DNA of 64,000 nucleotides from Paenibacillus xylanilyticus (GCF_009664365.1 NZ_CP044310.1:5519501-5583500), one strand, 5' to 3'. Positions 16,622-26,027 are shown, numbered from the stretch's first letter. The notes: generated from the letters alone by a model not told the origin. A program made the numbers and translations.

Positions 16622-19003
16622 TTAATACAGACGACTGCCTGTCATAAATGAATCTGTCTTGCCCTGCAGCTTGGCCAATCGCTCCAGTACCTGTGACGCT
16701 TCAGCAACAGTCACTTTGCGCGCCGGCATGAAACGTCCTTCAATGGAAGGAAGCAATCCCAGCTTCATGCTAAGAGATACGGCACCTTTATTGGTAATCG
16801 AATTCGCATCTACAAGGTTCGGCAGATCTGATGGCATGCTGTAGAAACCAGCCAGCTTCTCGTAACGAAGAATACGGACAAGTAATACAGCCAGTTCTTC
16901 CCGAGTCATCTCATCCTGTGGATTCAGACTAACCTCTGGATCTGCGCCAGCGAGCCAGCGCTGGTCAATTAGTGTACGGACTGCCTGATAGTAAGGGCTA
17001 TCCGGCGTAATGTCCGCATACAGCTTGTCATCCCCGTTCACCGTGTAATAGATGTCCAGATTCGGATTAACTGCTCTTGCGAGATAGTTAAACCAATCTC
17101 CTCGGGTAATCACCCGATCCGGGAAGACACGTCCCTGCTCATCAGGAACCAGGACGCTATGCTGGGTCATATTAAGGATGGCCTCTTCGGCCACATGACC
17201 AGCAATATCACTAGGTGCAGTTTGAGCTGCCGTGCTGGAAGTGTTGTACAAAGACATCCATTCGCCTGTATTGGCATCAAGTACTTCATAGCCGCCGTTG
17301 ATCGATTGATCATCCCGTGTAGGCATATATGCAAGATTGATCCCCGACGGCGTGACTTGGCCACTGCTCGTACCCTGTCCACCATAACGGGAGTATGCCA
17401 GAACCAGCTTGAATTCTTCGAGGTAGGCCGCTTTTGCCTCTTCGTAGCTGATCGCAGGCTCTTTGCTTGCAGGCAGCTGCTCAGGCGTTGCAGCAAGATT
17501 GGCATAAAATTCGCTAATCGTTCCATCGTTCAGGACCTGTACCTGCACCAGATCATCCTTAACGGCGATTCCATTCAAGTAACGCTGAAAAATGAACGTA
17601 CGTGCGTCCTCTACCTCAAGCACGCTGGACAGCTTGAACTGCTCCGTGGCATCCGGCACAAGTGCAATAACCGAATTAATCGCAAGTTTCTCGGCTTGTG
17701 TACGGGTTACGGACTTGCCTTCATTTTTCTCATCGGGGTTCTCTTGTGCGGCATCCGAACCTATTCGCTGATACAGGCTATAGCTGTAAATTTGTCCGGT
17801 GGTGGCATCCACTTGTGCTGAAATGTCCCGCATGAACATATAGGACATATTCGCGTTCCGGTTGCTCCAGCTCAGACTCCAAACCTGATTGTTCGGGCTC
17901 CAGTAGCTGCCTTTATTTAACTGGCTGTAATCCAGCTTGTATCCTTCCGGAATGTCAAAGCTCTTTTTCACCAGGCTCTCTGCCTGCTGGGCATTCAGTC
18001 TCTGTCCTTTCGCTGGAACAAAAGCGGCCACACTGCCTTTCAGCGGTTTGTCCTGTTGTACGGTATCCTCGGTAATGACTTTTCCAGTCATGGTGTTGAA
18101 CCTTTCCAGTGTATTCGCCTCAAGCGGAACCATGCTGGAATCCTTCGGCGTATATCCAAGATAATACTGCTGACCTTGCTTGGAAGACAGGCGGTTTTTC
18201 GAAATGTAGGCGAGTTCCACATCGAACTGGTCTTCGAATTGCTGCCTTGCCTTCTCTGCAGAAACAGCCGGTTTCGATGAAGGATATTCCGCCGCGGTCG
18301 TCATTCGTGAATATCCTGTTACCAGGCCACTTTGATCCACACTTATGTAAACCCTCTCCGCCTCAGATAACAAACCGTCATGCTTCAGTTGGTATGCAAA
18401 TTGATATTCGGTTCTGCCGAACAACGATTGCTGTCCCGCCGGTTGGTACAGGTCACCCAAAGATGCGTATGCACCTTCCTTCAAACCAGGGATAGCCTTG
18501 TACAGAAAGGCCACAGCCTGCTCTTCCACTTCATCCTTGGTCAGTTTGGCTTCTGACCCAGATAACTGCTTATCCAGTAAATCAGATGGCAAATGCACAC
18601 TCAGGACTTCCCCTGTCCCTGCATGTACAGATGCGCCGAACCCCATGGAATGATTCCCCTCGGTAATTTGAAATCCGATATCCCATGTTTTGTACTCCAG
18701 CGGAGGGAATTGGTTGTTCGGATCAAATTGCGACGAGGTGATGGTCGCTTTTTTCAACATCGGAAACAGTTTCAATATATTCTCACTGGCTTGCTTGGAG
18801 GAGATTTTAGCCCCCTCAGGCACGTCATTGCTAGTCACGTCTAGTTGTTCATTTTCCCCCGGTACAGCTTCTGTTACCTGTTCTGCTTGTGCTGCTGACA
18901 CGCTGCCTGCAAACCCTGGAGTCTGCGATGCCAGAAGCAATGCCGCCATGGCTGCTGAAGCAGCTCTGGCTGTCATCATTTTGAATCGAATCTGAAAACT
19001 CAA
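16622..19003 (-). CDS. S-layer-homology surface protein with YcdB/YcdC-type repeats
   Basis: 793 residues from a TTG at 19003, which has AAGGGAGAGG with a 7 nt spacer. An in-frame ATG at 19033 lacks a site and would place ten residues before the signal peptide. The signal peptide ends around GFAGSVSAAQ. Residues about 40-590 contain several repeated units of the YcdB/YcdC (PepSY-like) type, each with a helix then strands (SSKQASENILKLFPML, TKDEVEEQAVAFLYKAIPG, NAQQAESLVKKSFDIP, TRTQAEKLAINSVIALVP, SYEEAKAAYLEEFKL). Residues about 610-780 hold three SLH motifs (FPDRVITRGDWFNYLARA, DITPDSPYYQAVRTLIDQ, NKGAVSLSMKLGLLP) that should anchor it to pyruvylated wall polymers. Function unknown. Single gene. 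Confidence 0.88.
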   Translation of the reverse strand: MSFQIRFKMMTARAASAAMAALLLASQTPGFAGSVSAAQAEQVTEAVPGENEQLDVTSNDVPEGAKISSKQASENILKLFPMLKKATITSSQFDPNNQFPPLEYKTWDIGFQITEGNHSMGFGASVHAGTGEVLSVHLPSDLLDKQLSGSEAKLTKDEVEEQAVAFLYKAIPGLKEGAYASLGDLYQPAGQQSLFGRTEYQFAYQLKHDGLLSEAERVYISVDQSGLVTGYSRMTTAAEYPSSKPAVSAEKARQQFEDQFDVELAYISKNRLSSKQGQQYYLGYTPKDSSMVPLEANTLERFNTMTGKVITEDTVQQDKPLKGSVAAFVPAKGQRLNAQQAESLVKKSFDIPEGYKLDYSQLNKGSYWSPNNQVWSLSWSNRNANMSYMFMRDISAQVDATTGQIYSYSLYQRIGSDAAQENPDEKNEGKSVTRTQAEKLAINSVIALVPDATEQFKLSSVLEVEDARTFIFQRYLNGIAVKDDLVQVQVLNDGTISEFYANLAATPEQLPASKEPAISYEEAKAAYLEEFKLVLAYSRYGGQGTSSGQVTPSGINLAYMPTRDDQSINGGYEVLDANTGEWMSLYNTSSTAAQTAPSDIAGHVAEEAILNMTQHSVLVPDEQGRVFPDRVITRGDWFNYLARAVNPNLDIYYTVNGDDKLYADITPDSPYYQAVRTLIDQRWLAGADPEVSLNPQDEMTREELAVLLVRILRYEKLAGFYSMPSDLPNLVDANSITNKGAVSLSMKLGLLPSIEGRFMPARKVTVAEASQVLERLAKLQGKTDSFMTGSRLY

Positions 19004-19162
19004 ATCTGGACCTCTCCCTTCAATTTCATACATGGATGCATGCGAAATAACCCTGCATGAATATTGCCAGTCTATTCTATGATACCATAAGCTTCCTTTT
19101 TAATCGTCATTTTCCCAACAATTTTACAAATGAGAATTTTTGCATAATGGTTGCAACATACC

Positions 19163-19190
19163 AAAAAACGCCAACCTGGTTGGCGTTTTA
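19163..19190 (-). terminator. Terminator downstream of the alpha/beta hydrolase gene
   Basis: Stem AACGCCAAC / GTTGGCGTT with flanking A6 and T4 runs; it can work in both directions. Confidence 0.88.
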
Positions 19191-19225
19191 CTGTTAGCCT
19201 GATTGTCATGCAGGCTGACGGTTTA

Positions 19226-20158
19226 TTAGGATTTATTAGAGGTTATATCCGAATTGTTCGGTTGAGCCTGAACCTGAACATGTTTTTTCAAGAACGGAAT
19301 GACGGTCTCCCAGAAGGCAGGGTCTTCCTCTGAGCAGCTGTGTCCACCGCTATTCACCCACAGATGCTCTACAGGCGGATCAGCCTTGGACATGAAGTAT
19401 TCCAGCTCACTTGGCGGGATAAAATTATCTCCCTTGGAATGCACCATAAGCAGTGGCAGCTGCATGCCTTTACGCCGTTCATTCAGCAGCAGGACCGGAT
19501 CGCGCTGGCGGTACGTTTTCAGTGATTCACCGAGCCTCCAGAACCAGATCCGCGGAATCAACTGTGCCAGTGGGAACAGCGGCAACCGCCGGCGTTTCAG
19601 CTCCGAACTGACGATTACTTCAAACTGGGATGGCATCGAATCCGTGATGACGGCCGACACCGGAATATGTTCCGTTACCGCCATGATCGTTCCCAGACCT
19701 CCAAGGGAATGTCCGAGCACGCCGATGGCACCCGGATCGATCTCCGGCCGAGAGGTGGTGTAGCGTAGTGCCGAGAGCAGATCGTCACGGAACAGATAGG
19801 CAGACGCTGCTTTTACCGGATCACTCGCCCCATGACTCCGGACATCATACATGAAGAGAGCATATCCGGCTTCCCAGATGGGACGTGCGTAACGGAGCAC
19901 ACGTGATCGGTTGGAACCCCAGCCATGGGCGATAATGATTAATGGCCAAGGTTTGGGAACATGGGCACCAGCCGGAATAAACCATCCATGAACCCGTCCT
20001 CCGCCACTCTCGAAGGTGACATCTTCGAATGGCATGGGCGGAGTAATCGTGATGGGGATCTTTTTGGGTGTCTGACTCTTCACCGCTGCCTTCCATAAGC
20101 CACCTGCCGTCACGGCAGCAACCGCAATAACTCCACTAATCATCGTTCTGGCTTTCAC
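19226..20158 (-). CDS. Membrane-anchored alpha/beta hydrolase
   Basis: 310 residues starting at GTG, with AGGAG 9 nt upstream. An N-terminal hydrophobic segment (ISGVIAVAAVTAGGLWKAA) should anchor or export it. The hydrolase fold shows the oxyanion region IIIAHGWGSNRS, nucleophile elbow GHSLGG, acidic residue in HSKGDNFIPP and catalytic His in GGHSCSEED. This matches the serine aminopeptidase S33 / prolyl-oligopeptidase-like hydrolases such as YqkD. The substrate is unknown. It is flanked by its own terminator and by an unrelated aldolase gene. Confidence 0.88.
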   Translation of the reverse strand: MKARTMISGVIAVAAVTAGGLWKAAVKSQTPKKIPITITPPMPFEDVTFESGGGRVHGWFIPAGAHVPKPWPLIIIAHGWGSNRSRVLRYARPIWEAGYALFMYDVRSHGASDPVKAASAYLFRDDLLSALRYTTSRPEIDPGAIGVLGHSLGGLGTIMAVTEHIPVSAVITDSMPSQFEVIVSSELKRRRLPLFPLAQLIPRIWFWRLGESLKTYRQRDPVLLLNERRKGMQLPLLMVHSKGDNFIPPSELEYFMSKADPPVEHLWVNSGGHSCSEEDPAFWETVIPFLKKHVQVQAQPNNSDITSNKS

Positions 20159-20284
20159 TGTGCATTTCTCCTCTCCGGCCTCTGTCTTACACCTATTCTA
20201 CGCCAATACCATTAACGTTCTGTTAAATAGCTACATCTTTTATATATACCCAAATATACATATTGTTGATTGCGTTTTTTACAT

Positions 20285-20911
20285 TTAGACTCTGGCTGCT
20301 TCCACAAATGCATGTGTACATGCTGCAATCTGTTCATGATTACCTCCATCCAGTGCTTCTCTCGGCAAAAGTGCACTGCCAAGTCCTACAGCTGCTGCAC
20401 CAGCAGCAAAGTAGTCTGTGATATTGTTTAGATTAGCTCCGCCCGTTGCAAGCAGCGGGATATGATTAAGCGGTGCCTTGATCTCCCGTAAATACGGCAG
20501 TCCCAGACTCGCCATCGGAAATAGCTTCACCACACGTGCGCCTGCTTCATAGGCAGCAACAATCTCGGTAGGTGTCATGGCTCCCGGCCATATTTCCACC
20601 CCATGTTCTACAGCATATTCAATAACGGACAGATCGACATTGGGCGATACCAGAAATTGAGCACCTGCTGCCACTGCATCCTTGGCCATCTGCACATTAA
20701 GAACCGTTCCTGCTCCAATATAAGCCTGTCCTTCATGCCGGGTCCGCCAGTCTCCGATAATCTCATGTGCCCCGGGTGTATTGAGCGTTACTTCCATCAG
20801 GCGGATTCCACCGTCTGTCATGCCTTTTCCTGCTGTTATTGCTGCTTCCCGGCTAATGCCGCGAACAATGGCAACCAGCCTCGACTCCAGTAGTACTTCC
20901 GTCAAATTCAT
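20285..20911 (-). CDS. eda: 2-dehydro-3-deoxy-phosphogluconate (KDPG) aldolase
   Basis: 208 residues from the ATG at 20911 (AAGGGGA, 7 nt spacer); this length is normal for the family, whereas the upstream start at 20965 gives an unneeded tail. It is a class I aldolase TIM barrel that splits KDPG into pyruvate and glyceraldehyde 3-phosphate. Visible active-site elements are Glu in MEVTLNTPGA, GAGTVL, SPNVD and the Schiff-base Lys in RVVKLFPMASLG. It completes the uronate route whose KduI and KduD steps are encoded at 36.4-39 kb, but it is not linked to them and no KDG kinase is in the window. No clear terminator follows it. Confidence 0.92.
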   Translation of the reverse strand: MNLTEVLLESRLVAIVRGISREAAITAGKGMTDGGIRLMEVTLNTPGAHEIIGDWRTRHEGQAYIGAGTVLNVQMAKDAVAAGAQFLVSPNVDLSVIEYAVEHGVEIWPGAMTPTEIVAAYEAGARVVKLFPMASLGLPYLREIKAPLNHIPLLATGGANLNNITDYFAAGAAAVGLGSALLPREALDGGNHEQIAACTHAFVEAARV

Positions 20912-21025
20912 GCGAGCTTCCCCTTGCTTCATAGATTCGGCAGCCGAAGACAATATTAGTATCACCGCTTTTCCGTTAATTCATATTGTAAAACGAATTT
21001 ATCCTTGATGAAATACACAACCCAA

Positions 21026-21099
21026 AAAACCTCTCTTATCAGCATGGGCGAATGTCGGTGGAGAACCCCCATTCAACCCATGACCATAAGAGAGGTTTT
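21026..21099 (-). terminator. Long stem-loop terminator after the glycosyltransferase operon
   Basis: Outer stem AAAACCTCTCTTAT / ATAAGAGAGGTTTT, with inner pairs CATGGG/CCCATG and GAATG/CATTC. On the minus strand a T6 run follows. The hairpin is unusually long for a plain terminator but has the right place and polarity. Confidence 0.8.
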
Positions 21100-21106
21100 G
21101 CCGGAT

Positions 21107-23050
21107 TCAAGCCTCTTCCAATACACTTTCCTTTTCCAGATCCTTGAAATACTGATCATTGTACAGCATGCTGGGGTGTGTAGGATGATATGCAAGAGCA
21201 ATATCATTGTGCTCCTTCGCCTTGGCACGATTGCCCAGCCGATCATAACATACGCATAGCTGCAAGTGGGGCATCCATGTCCAGGCTGCTTCGTTCAGCA
21301 CGACCATCGGATCGGCTGGACGAACAGCATGGGTCGCCTGTTCATACCAGAATACTGCCTTGCGATAATCTCCTCGATCGGCGAAATAACCCCCCAGGCG
21401 GCAGCAGATCTCTGCTCTCGGCAAATCATAGGCAAACGACCTCAGAAGCGCTGAAACTTCCTGTTCGGAGTGCCCCAATGCCGCTTCGCAATCTGCAATT
21501 TTTTGGCAGGCAGCAATCTGATCCTCCACCCAACCAAGACCCGTATTCAAAAACTTCCCGTAGTATGTAATCGCATCCTCATGCTGTCCATGATCTTTCA
21601 GTTCATTACCGAAGTAATAGAGATCCCGGGGAGTAAAATGTTCACCTGCTTCCTCACGCTTCCGGTAAATCCTCAGGTTGCGGTCGGTGTACTCCTTGTC
21701 TTTCTTATGGGTCACCGCAATATCGCTATGCAGCAAATTGCCGCCAACTTCCAGATATTCATGCACTGCACCGATCCAGCGGAAATTTCGATCCCGTCGC
21801 ACCAGTCGATTCCTTCTCAAACTGTAGGCAACCTTCCCATCTGGAGTGAATGACAAATTATAGTCCATGGTAACGCTGTCCACTGCAGGATCAAGAGAGT
21901 GTTTCAAATCAATAAGCTTCGCCCGGTCATTCGGTTCGAACACATCATCAGCATCCAGCCAAAGTATATATTCTGTGGTTGCCTGATCAAATGCAAAATT
22001 GCGAGCAGCTGCAAAATCATCGATCCATTCAAAATTAACAATTCGTTCTGTATATTTGGCTGCAATTTGACGTGTGCGATCGGTTGAGCCCGTATCCACG
22101 ATGACAATCTCGTCGGCAATGCCCTTCACTGAATCCAGGCATCTGGCCAGGGAAGCCTCTTCATTTTTCACAATCATACACAGCGTAATACGAATTGCCT
22201 CTTCTCCTCGTCTGACCCTGCGATTGTACGCAGCAGCACCGGGAAGTTCAGATAATCGGTAGATATGATAGGCCGGATGATGAGTATCCACGTATAAACG
22301 AAAACCGAGTGCTTGGGCTCGAATGCAAAAATGACGATCCTCACCCCAGAACGATACATTCGGAATCTGATCGAAGGAAACCCCACCCACCAGAGCATTC
22401 TTGCGAATGAGCGTACATGCACCGAGCCCACCCACTTCGTAACAGCCTGGCACTCGCAATTGATTTAGAAAGGCATCGGTTTGCGTGTTCTCATCCAAAA
22501 TTTCCTTACCCGCTTCGGATTTCCCGCCTTTTCGGTACAATGCGTACTCATCCTGCAGCCATACCTGCGGCATTTCTCTTGTACCCGGCTGCCAGCGCGT
22601 CCAGAAAATATTCGATACAATATCCTTGTGCGTGGAAGCAAGCTGTTCCAGCGTGCGGGGATGCAGCACAAGATCCGAATCAATCAGGAAAACAGCATCG
22701 TAATTCTGTTCGCGGGCGTACTGCAAGATGCGGTTTTTCAATCCGGCTACCCGCCAAATCTGTTCGTCGCGCCAGTAATGACCTCCCTCATCCCTGCTGT
22801 ATGTCCCTTTTCCCTGAGCAGTTCCATCATCGTTATCGGATTCAAATACCGTTCCTTCCTGCTGGGATGCAAAATCACGAAGGATATTGGAAGACGCCTC
22901 CTCTTCATTATCGTCTATAAACAAATAGTCCGTCTCCACCGTCGTTCGCTCCAAGAAGGTCAGAGATTCCAAAAATTCACGGAGCACTGCTGCGGTTTGA
23001 CGAACCGGACTGGCAATCAGCACCTTCTCCTTCGGTTTTACCTTATTCAA
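21107..23050 (-). CDS. Tandem GT-A glycosyltransferase with C-terminal TPR repeats
   Basis: 647 residues from a TTG at 23050 (GGGGG, 6 nt spacer), 16 bp after the previous gene; the longer start at 23143 would overlap that gene by 77 bp. Residues about 5-270 are a first GT-A-like domain resembling Anp1/GT62-type transferases (VLIASPVRQTAAVLREFLES, VFLIDSDLVLHP, FWGEDRHFCIRA). Residues about 285-510 are a GT2 domain (ITLCMIVKNEEASLARCLDS, IVDTGSTDRT, LWLDADDVF). The C-terminus, about 515-640, has TPR-like helices (YYFGNELKDHGQHEDAITYYGKFL, EICCRLGGYFADRGDYRKAVFWYEQA). Such enzymes often glycosylate surface or flagellar proteins; the acceptor is not known here. Confidence 0.87.
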   Translation of the reverse strand: MNKVKPKEKVLIASPVRQTAAVLREFLESLTFLERTTVETDYLFIDDNEEEASSNILRDFASQQEGTVFESDNDDGTAQGKGTYSRDEGGHYWRDEQIWRVAGLKNRILQYAREQNYDAVFLIDSDLVLHPRTLEQLASTHKDIVSNIFWTRWQPGTREMPQVWLQDEYALYRKGGKSEAGKEILDENTQTDAFLNQLRVPGCYEVGGLGACTLIRKNALVGGVSFDQIPNVSFWGEDRHFCIRAQALGFRLYVDTHHPAYHIYRLSELPGAAAYNRRVRRGEEAIRITLCMIVKNEEASLARCLDSVKGIADEIVIVDTGSTDRTRQIAAKYTERIVNFEWIDDFAAARNFAFDQATTEYILWLDADDVFEPNDRAKLIDLKHSLDPAVDSVTMDYNLSFTPDGKVAYSLRRNRLVRRDRNFRWIGAVHEYLEVGGNLLHSDIAVTHKKDKEYTDRNLRIYRKREEAGEHFTPRDLYYFGNELKDHGQHEDAITYYGKFLNTGLGWVEDQIAACQKIADCEAALGHSEQEVSALLRSFAYDLPRAEICCRLGGYFADRGDYRKAVFWYEQATHAVRPADPMVVLNEAAWTWMPHLQLCVCYDRLGNRAKAKEHNDIALAYHPTHPSMLYNDQYFKDLEKESVLEEA

Positions 23051-23066
23051 GTACAGGCCCCCTTTC

Positions 23067-23783
23067 TTATTCCATCCAGGGCAGCAGCCTTGGATCTGTA
23101 TCCAGAATGGATTCATACTGTTCTCTCCAGCCGTACCTTGCATCCGGGTCCAGTGCCTGATAACGCTCGAATTTGCGGATGCGATCCTCCTCGCGAGCCC
23201 AGCCGTAATGCTTCACACGAGGCGTATGACATCCATAGGCAAAATGCTGGATCGTAAGGGGGAAACGTCCGCAGTGCTGCGGGATTTCCTTCCACTCATA
23301 AGTTAATCCGGGACGATAACGGACGAGAAATGGACGGTAATATGCATGTGCCTGCCAATATTGATCCTCCCGGTAGTGCGTATCACTCCACATATCAAAC
23401 AATCTGAAGTAGATCGCGTCCTCGCTACTTCCCAGGAGCTGATTGCGCTGTATGCCAAAGTCAGCCGTCAGAATCTCATCGGCATCCAGATTCAGTATCC
23501 ATTCAGGTCCAGTAGCTATCGTCGCCTCCCATTGCTGCTTACGCAGACTCACTTCATCGGCGAACCGGGATGCCCGATTTTCAACCATGACCAGGGGAAT
23601 CCCTTCAAGCAGCTCTTTACATAGAGCAACCGTATGATCGGTGCTCCCATCATCTATGATGACCGCACGATCAATCCAAGGCCGGTGCGTTTGCAGTGCC
23701 TGTCTAAGATATCGCTGTTCTTCATTACGTACGATCATGGACAGCGTAATATGTGGTCTGTCCTCTTCCTCACGGTCATTCAA
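23067..23783 (-). CDS. Family 2 glycosyltransferase
   Basis: 238 residues beginning at TTG with GGGGGTGA about 6 nt upstream. GT2 features: LSMIVRNEEQRYLRQAL, VIIDDGSTDHTV, ILNLDADEIL, and a downstream WKEIPQHCGRFPL segment typical of SunT-like GT2 proteins. It is cytosolic, with no membrane helix. It is first in a two-gene operon, and the next gene contains a second GT2 domain of the same kind. Donor and acceptor unknown. Confidence 0.88.
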   Translation of the reverse strand: MNDREEEDRPHITLSMIVRNEEQRYLRQALQTHRPWIDRAVIIDDGSTDHTVALCKELLEGIPLVMVENRASRFADEVSLRKQQWEATIATGPEWILNLDADEILTADFGIQRNQLLGSSEDAIYFRLFDMWSDTHYREDQYWQAHAYYRPFLVRYRPGLTYEWKEIPQHCGRFPLTIQHFAYGCHTPRVKHYGWAREEDRIRKFERYQALDPDARYGWREQYESILDTDPRLLPWME

Positions 23784-24082
23784 AGCTTCACCCCCGCGTC
23801 TTAAGCTGACTTCTAGTATCTCTCAAGGATTTGCTATCTGATTGCATAGAAAAAAGGCATATAGGACTGGATCAGAGCCTATTTACAGGCTTAAGTATTC
23901 ATCAGATAAACTTTCTTATTGACCAATTATCGGTCTCAACTTAACGTTTGGCTTCTCGGCTTATGCCAATCCTCTATATTCATTCTATGCAAATCCCGGA
24001 TGGGGTTATGTCTGAGAACTCCCCTTTTGCTGTTCACCTCGTCACTGTGATCCGGTGCTTTTAGCTGCTTTCGTTGTACAAC
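23784..24082. other. Intergenic region upstream of the glycosyltransferase operon
   Basis: About 300 bp between the xylB terminator and the glycosyltransferase start. It should hold the promoter of the operon at 23783-21107. I see no convincing -35/-10 pair, riboswitch or conserved reading frame in it. Confidence 0.4.
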
Positions 24083-24110
24083 AAAAAAGCACTCGCTTCC
24101 GCGAGTGCCT
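24083..24110 (-). terminator. Terminator of xylB
   Basis: Stem GCACTCGC / GCGAGTGC with a TTCC loop; on the minus strand it is followed by TTTTTT. Confidence 0.92.
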
Positions 24111-24153
24111 CGGTTAACCTTTGTTACATATATTGAATGTTTCACTTTATGAA

Positions 24154-25647
24154 TTAACGGTACTCGGCCAGACGATCATTCAGACTGCGTGTCTGACCGT
24201 ATACTTCCTGATACAGTGCAAAGAGTCCATCATACACGGCTACCGTTTCCGGGTTCGGTACATAGGATTTGGCAGGGCGAATGAACGCCGCCGCACATTC
24301 CTGCAGGGAAGGGAACCAGCCGCAGCCATATGCGGCAAGCATTGCCGCGCCCATTGCTGGACCCTGCTCACTCTCAAGCTTCACAATCGTGGCATCAAAG
24401 ATATCCGCCTGCATTTGCAGCCAGGCTTCATTTTTGGCACCACCTCCGATGGAGATGACCTCATTGACCGTTTTGCCTGCACCACGCAGAATATCGATCG
24501 ACTCCCGCAGGGAGAATGTAATTCCTTCCATCACTGAACGCCCAAAGTGCTCCAGTTTATGTCCGGCATCCATGCCGATAAAGCTGCCGCGAATGTTCGC
24601 ATCTGGATGAGGTGTCCGCTCTCCAACAATATAAGGAGTGAATAACAAGCCGTTGCTTCCCGCCGGAATCTGATCAATTCCTTGCAAGAGCACATCAAAT
24701 GATTTGTCCGCTGCAAACGTATCCTTAAACCAGGACAGGCTGTATCCAGCAGCAAGCGTTACCCCCATAATATAGAAGGCATCCTTCTCCCCATGGTTGA
24801 AAAAGTGTACTTTACCTTCAAAATCGAGATCTTTGCGTTCCTCGTAAGAAAGCACCACCCCGGACGTACCGATGCTGCACATCGTCTGTCCTTCACTCAG
24901 AATGCCTGCGCCGATTGCCCCGCATGCATTGTCGGCTCCGCCTGCAAATACTTTGGTCGCCGCAGCAAGACCCGTTTGATCTGCGATCTCTGGAAGCAAT
25001 GTACCCACTTCTTCAAACGATTCCACGAGACGCGGACAGAGTGAGATCGGCAGTTCAAAAGCTTCCGCAATCTCCTTGCTCCACTGTTTGCCAGCAACGT
25101 CCAGCAGCAATGTACCTGCTGCATCCGAATAATCCATGGCATAATCGCCAGTCAGGCGATAACGAACATAGTCCTTCGGCAGCAGGAACAAGGATGCTTG
25201 CTGCAGCAGCTCCGGCTCGTTTTCCTGTACCCACAGGATTTTCGGGAGCGTGAAGCCTTCAAGTGCACGGTTCCGGGCGATGCTTAATAGTTTATTGTCC
25301 AATACTTTCTCAATGCGGCGGCACTGAGCGGTAGTACGTGTATCGTTCCACAGAATGGCATTGCGCAGTGGTTTCCCCTCTGCATCTACCAGAACGAGTC
25401 CATGCATTTGCCCAGAGAAGCTAAGCCCCTCAATTTCAGAAGGCTGTACGCCGGATACTTCCAGCAATTTGCGCAAGGAGACAATCGTCTGCTCTACCCA
25501 ATCTTCCGGATTCTGCTCACTGTAGCCCGCCTTGGGCTGGTGCAGCGGGTAAGCCTCGGATGCTTCAAATGCCACTTTTCCTTCACGGTTAACCAGCACC
25601 GTTTTGACTGCGCTGGTTCCCAGATCGACACCAATAACGTAACTCAT
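24154..25647 (-). CDS. xylB: Xylulokinase
   Basis: 497 residues, FGGY carbohydrate kinase. It phosphorylates D-xylulose to xylulose 5-phosphate with ATP. Visible features are the N-terminal phosphate loop GVDLGTSAVKTVLV, SGQMHGLVLVD, NDTRTTAQC, AGGADNACGAIGAG and the FGGY C-terminal signature region EVISIGGGAKNEAWLQMQADI. Length and motifs are normal. AGGAG lies 7 nt before the ATG. It is downstream of xylA on the same strand, but separated by 469 bp including a xylA terminator, so it has its own promoter or depends on read-through. The pair feeds xylose into the pentose phosphate pathway. Confidence 0.96.
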   Translation of the reverse strand: MSYVIGVDLGTSAVKTVLVNREGKVAFEASEAYPLHQPKAGYSEQNPEDWVEQTIVSLRKLLEVSGVQPSEIEGLSFSGQMHGLVLVDAEGKPLRNAILWNDTRTTAQCRRIEKVLDNKLLSIARNRALEGFTLPKILWVQENEPELLQQASLFLLPKDYVRYRLTGDYAMDYSDAAGTLLLDVAGKQWSKEIAEAFELPISLCPRLVESFEEVGTLLPEIADQTGLAAATKVFAGGADNACGAIGAGILSEGQTMCSIGTSGVVLSYEERKDLDFEGKVHFFNHGEKDAFYIMGVTLAAGYSLSWFKDTFAADKSFDVLLQGIDQIPAGSNGLLFTPYIVGERTPHPDANIRGSFIGMDAGHKLEHFGRSVMEGITFSLRESIDILRGAGKTVNEVISIGGGAKNEAWLQMQADIFDATIVKLESEQGPAMGAAMLAAYGCGWFPSLQECAAAFIRPAKSYVPNPETVAVYDGLFALYQEVYGQTRSLNDRLAEYR

Positions 25648-25984
25648 GGGTTAACTCCTCTCGTTTATCACAGGTTATATCCACGAAAATCCATGTTTAC
25701 ATGAAAGTCACTCCGTGATCAGAAAACCCTCGGATCGCCGTTACCCCCAGATTTCCTTTATACCCTTTAGCAAGGGTGAAATCCCGGGGTAAATGCGAAC
25801 GCTCCGCTTCTCGGGTCCTTTCTGCTCACTTCGTTCTGCATGCATTATCATGGACACACATGGATATGAAACGAGTAAAACGTACTCGTTTCTGTAGCTG
25901 AAAATCGCGCCAACGACATATAACCGTCATTAGTAATGCACATGCAAACCTAGATGCGCATGAAATTCACTCCGCTTGGTATCA
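25648..25984. other. Leader region of xylB
   Basis: 337 bp between the xylA terminator and xylB. It contains a perfect inverted repeat at 25868-25892 and a motif near 25704 that recurs near 25968 (minus strand CGGAGTGA, then TTTCATG). Otherwise no reading frame or recognised RNA; the xylB promoter is presumably here. Confidence 0.5.
25868..25892. repeat. Perfect inverted repeat upstream of xylB
   Basis: GAAACGAGTA and TACTCGTTTC, 10-bp arms with a 5-bp spacer (AAACG). There is no T-run, so it is more likely an operator-type or RNA structure element than a terminator. It differs from the palindrome at the xylA promoter. Confidence 0.6.
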
Positions 25985-26027
25985 AAAAACCGCCCCCGCC
26001 TTCCCAGGGGAAAGTCGGGGACGGTCC
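25985..26027 (-). terminator. Terminator of xylA
   Basis: GC-rich imperfect stem (ACCGCCCCCGCCTTCCC with GGGGAAAGTCGGGGACGGT); on the minus strand it is followed by TTTTTTGAT. Confidence 0.87.

Noticed and set aside
25685..25720. Start-stop element (ribosome binding site, ATG, TAA) in the xylB leader
   Set aside because: Two similar motifs with very short or zero-length frames; probably chance, so not called as a gene.
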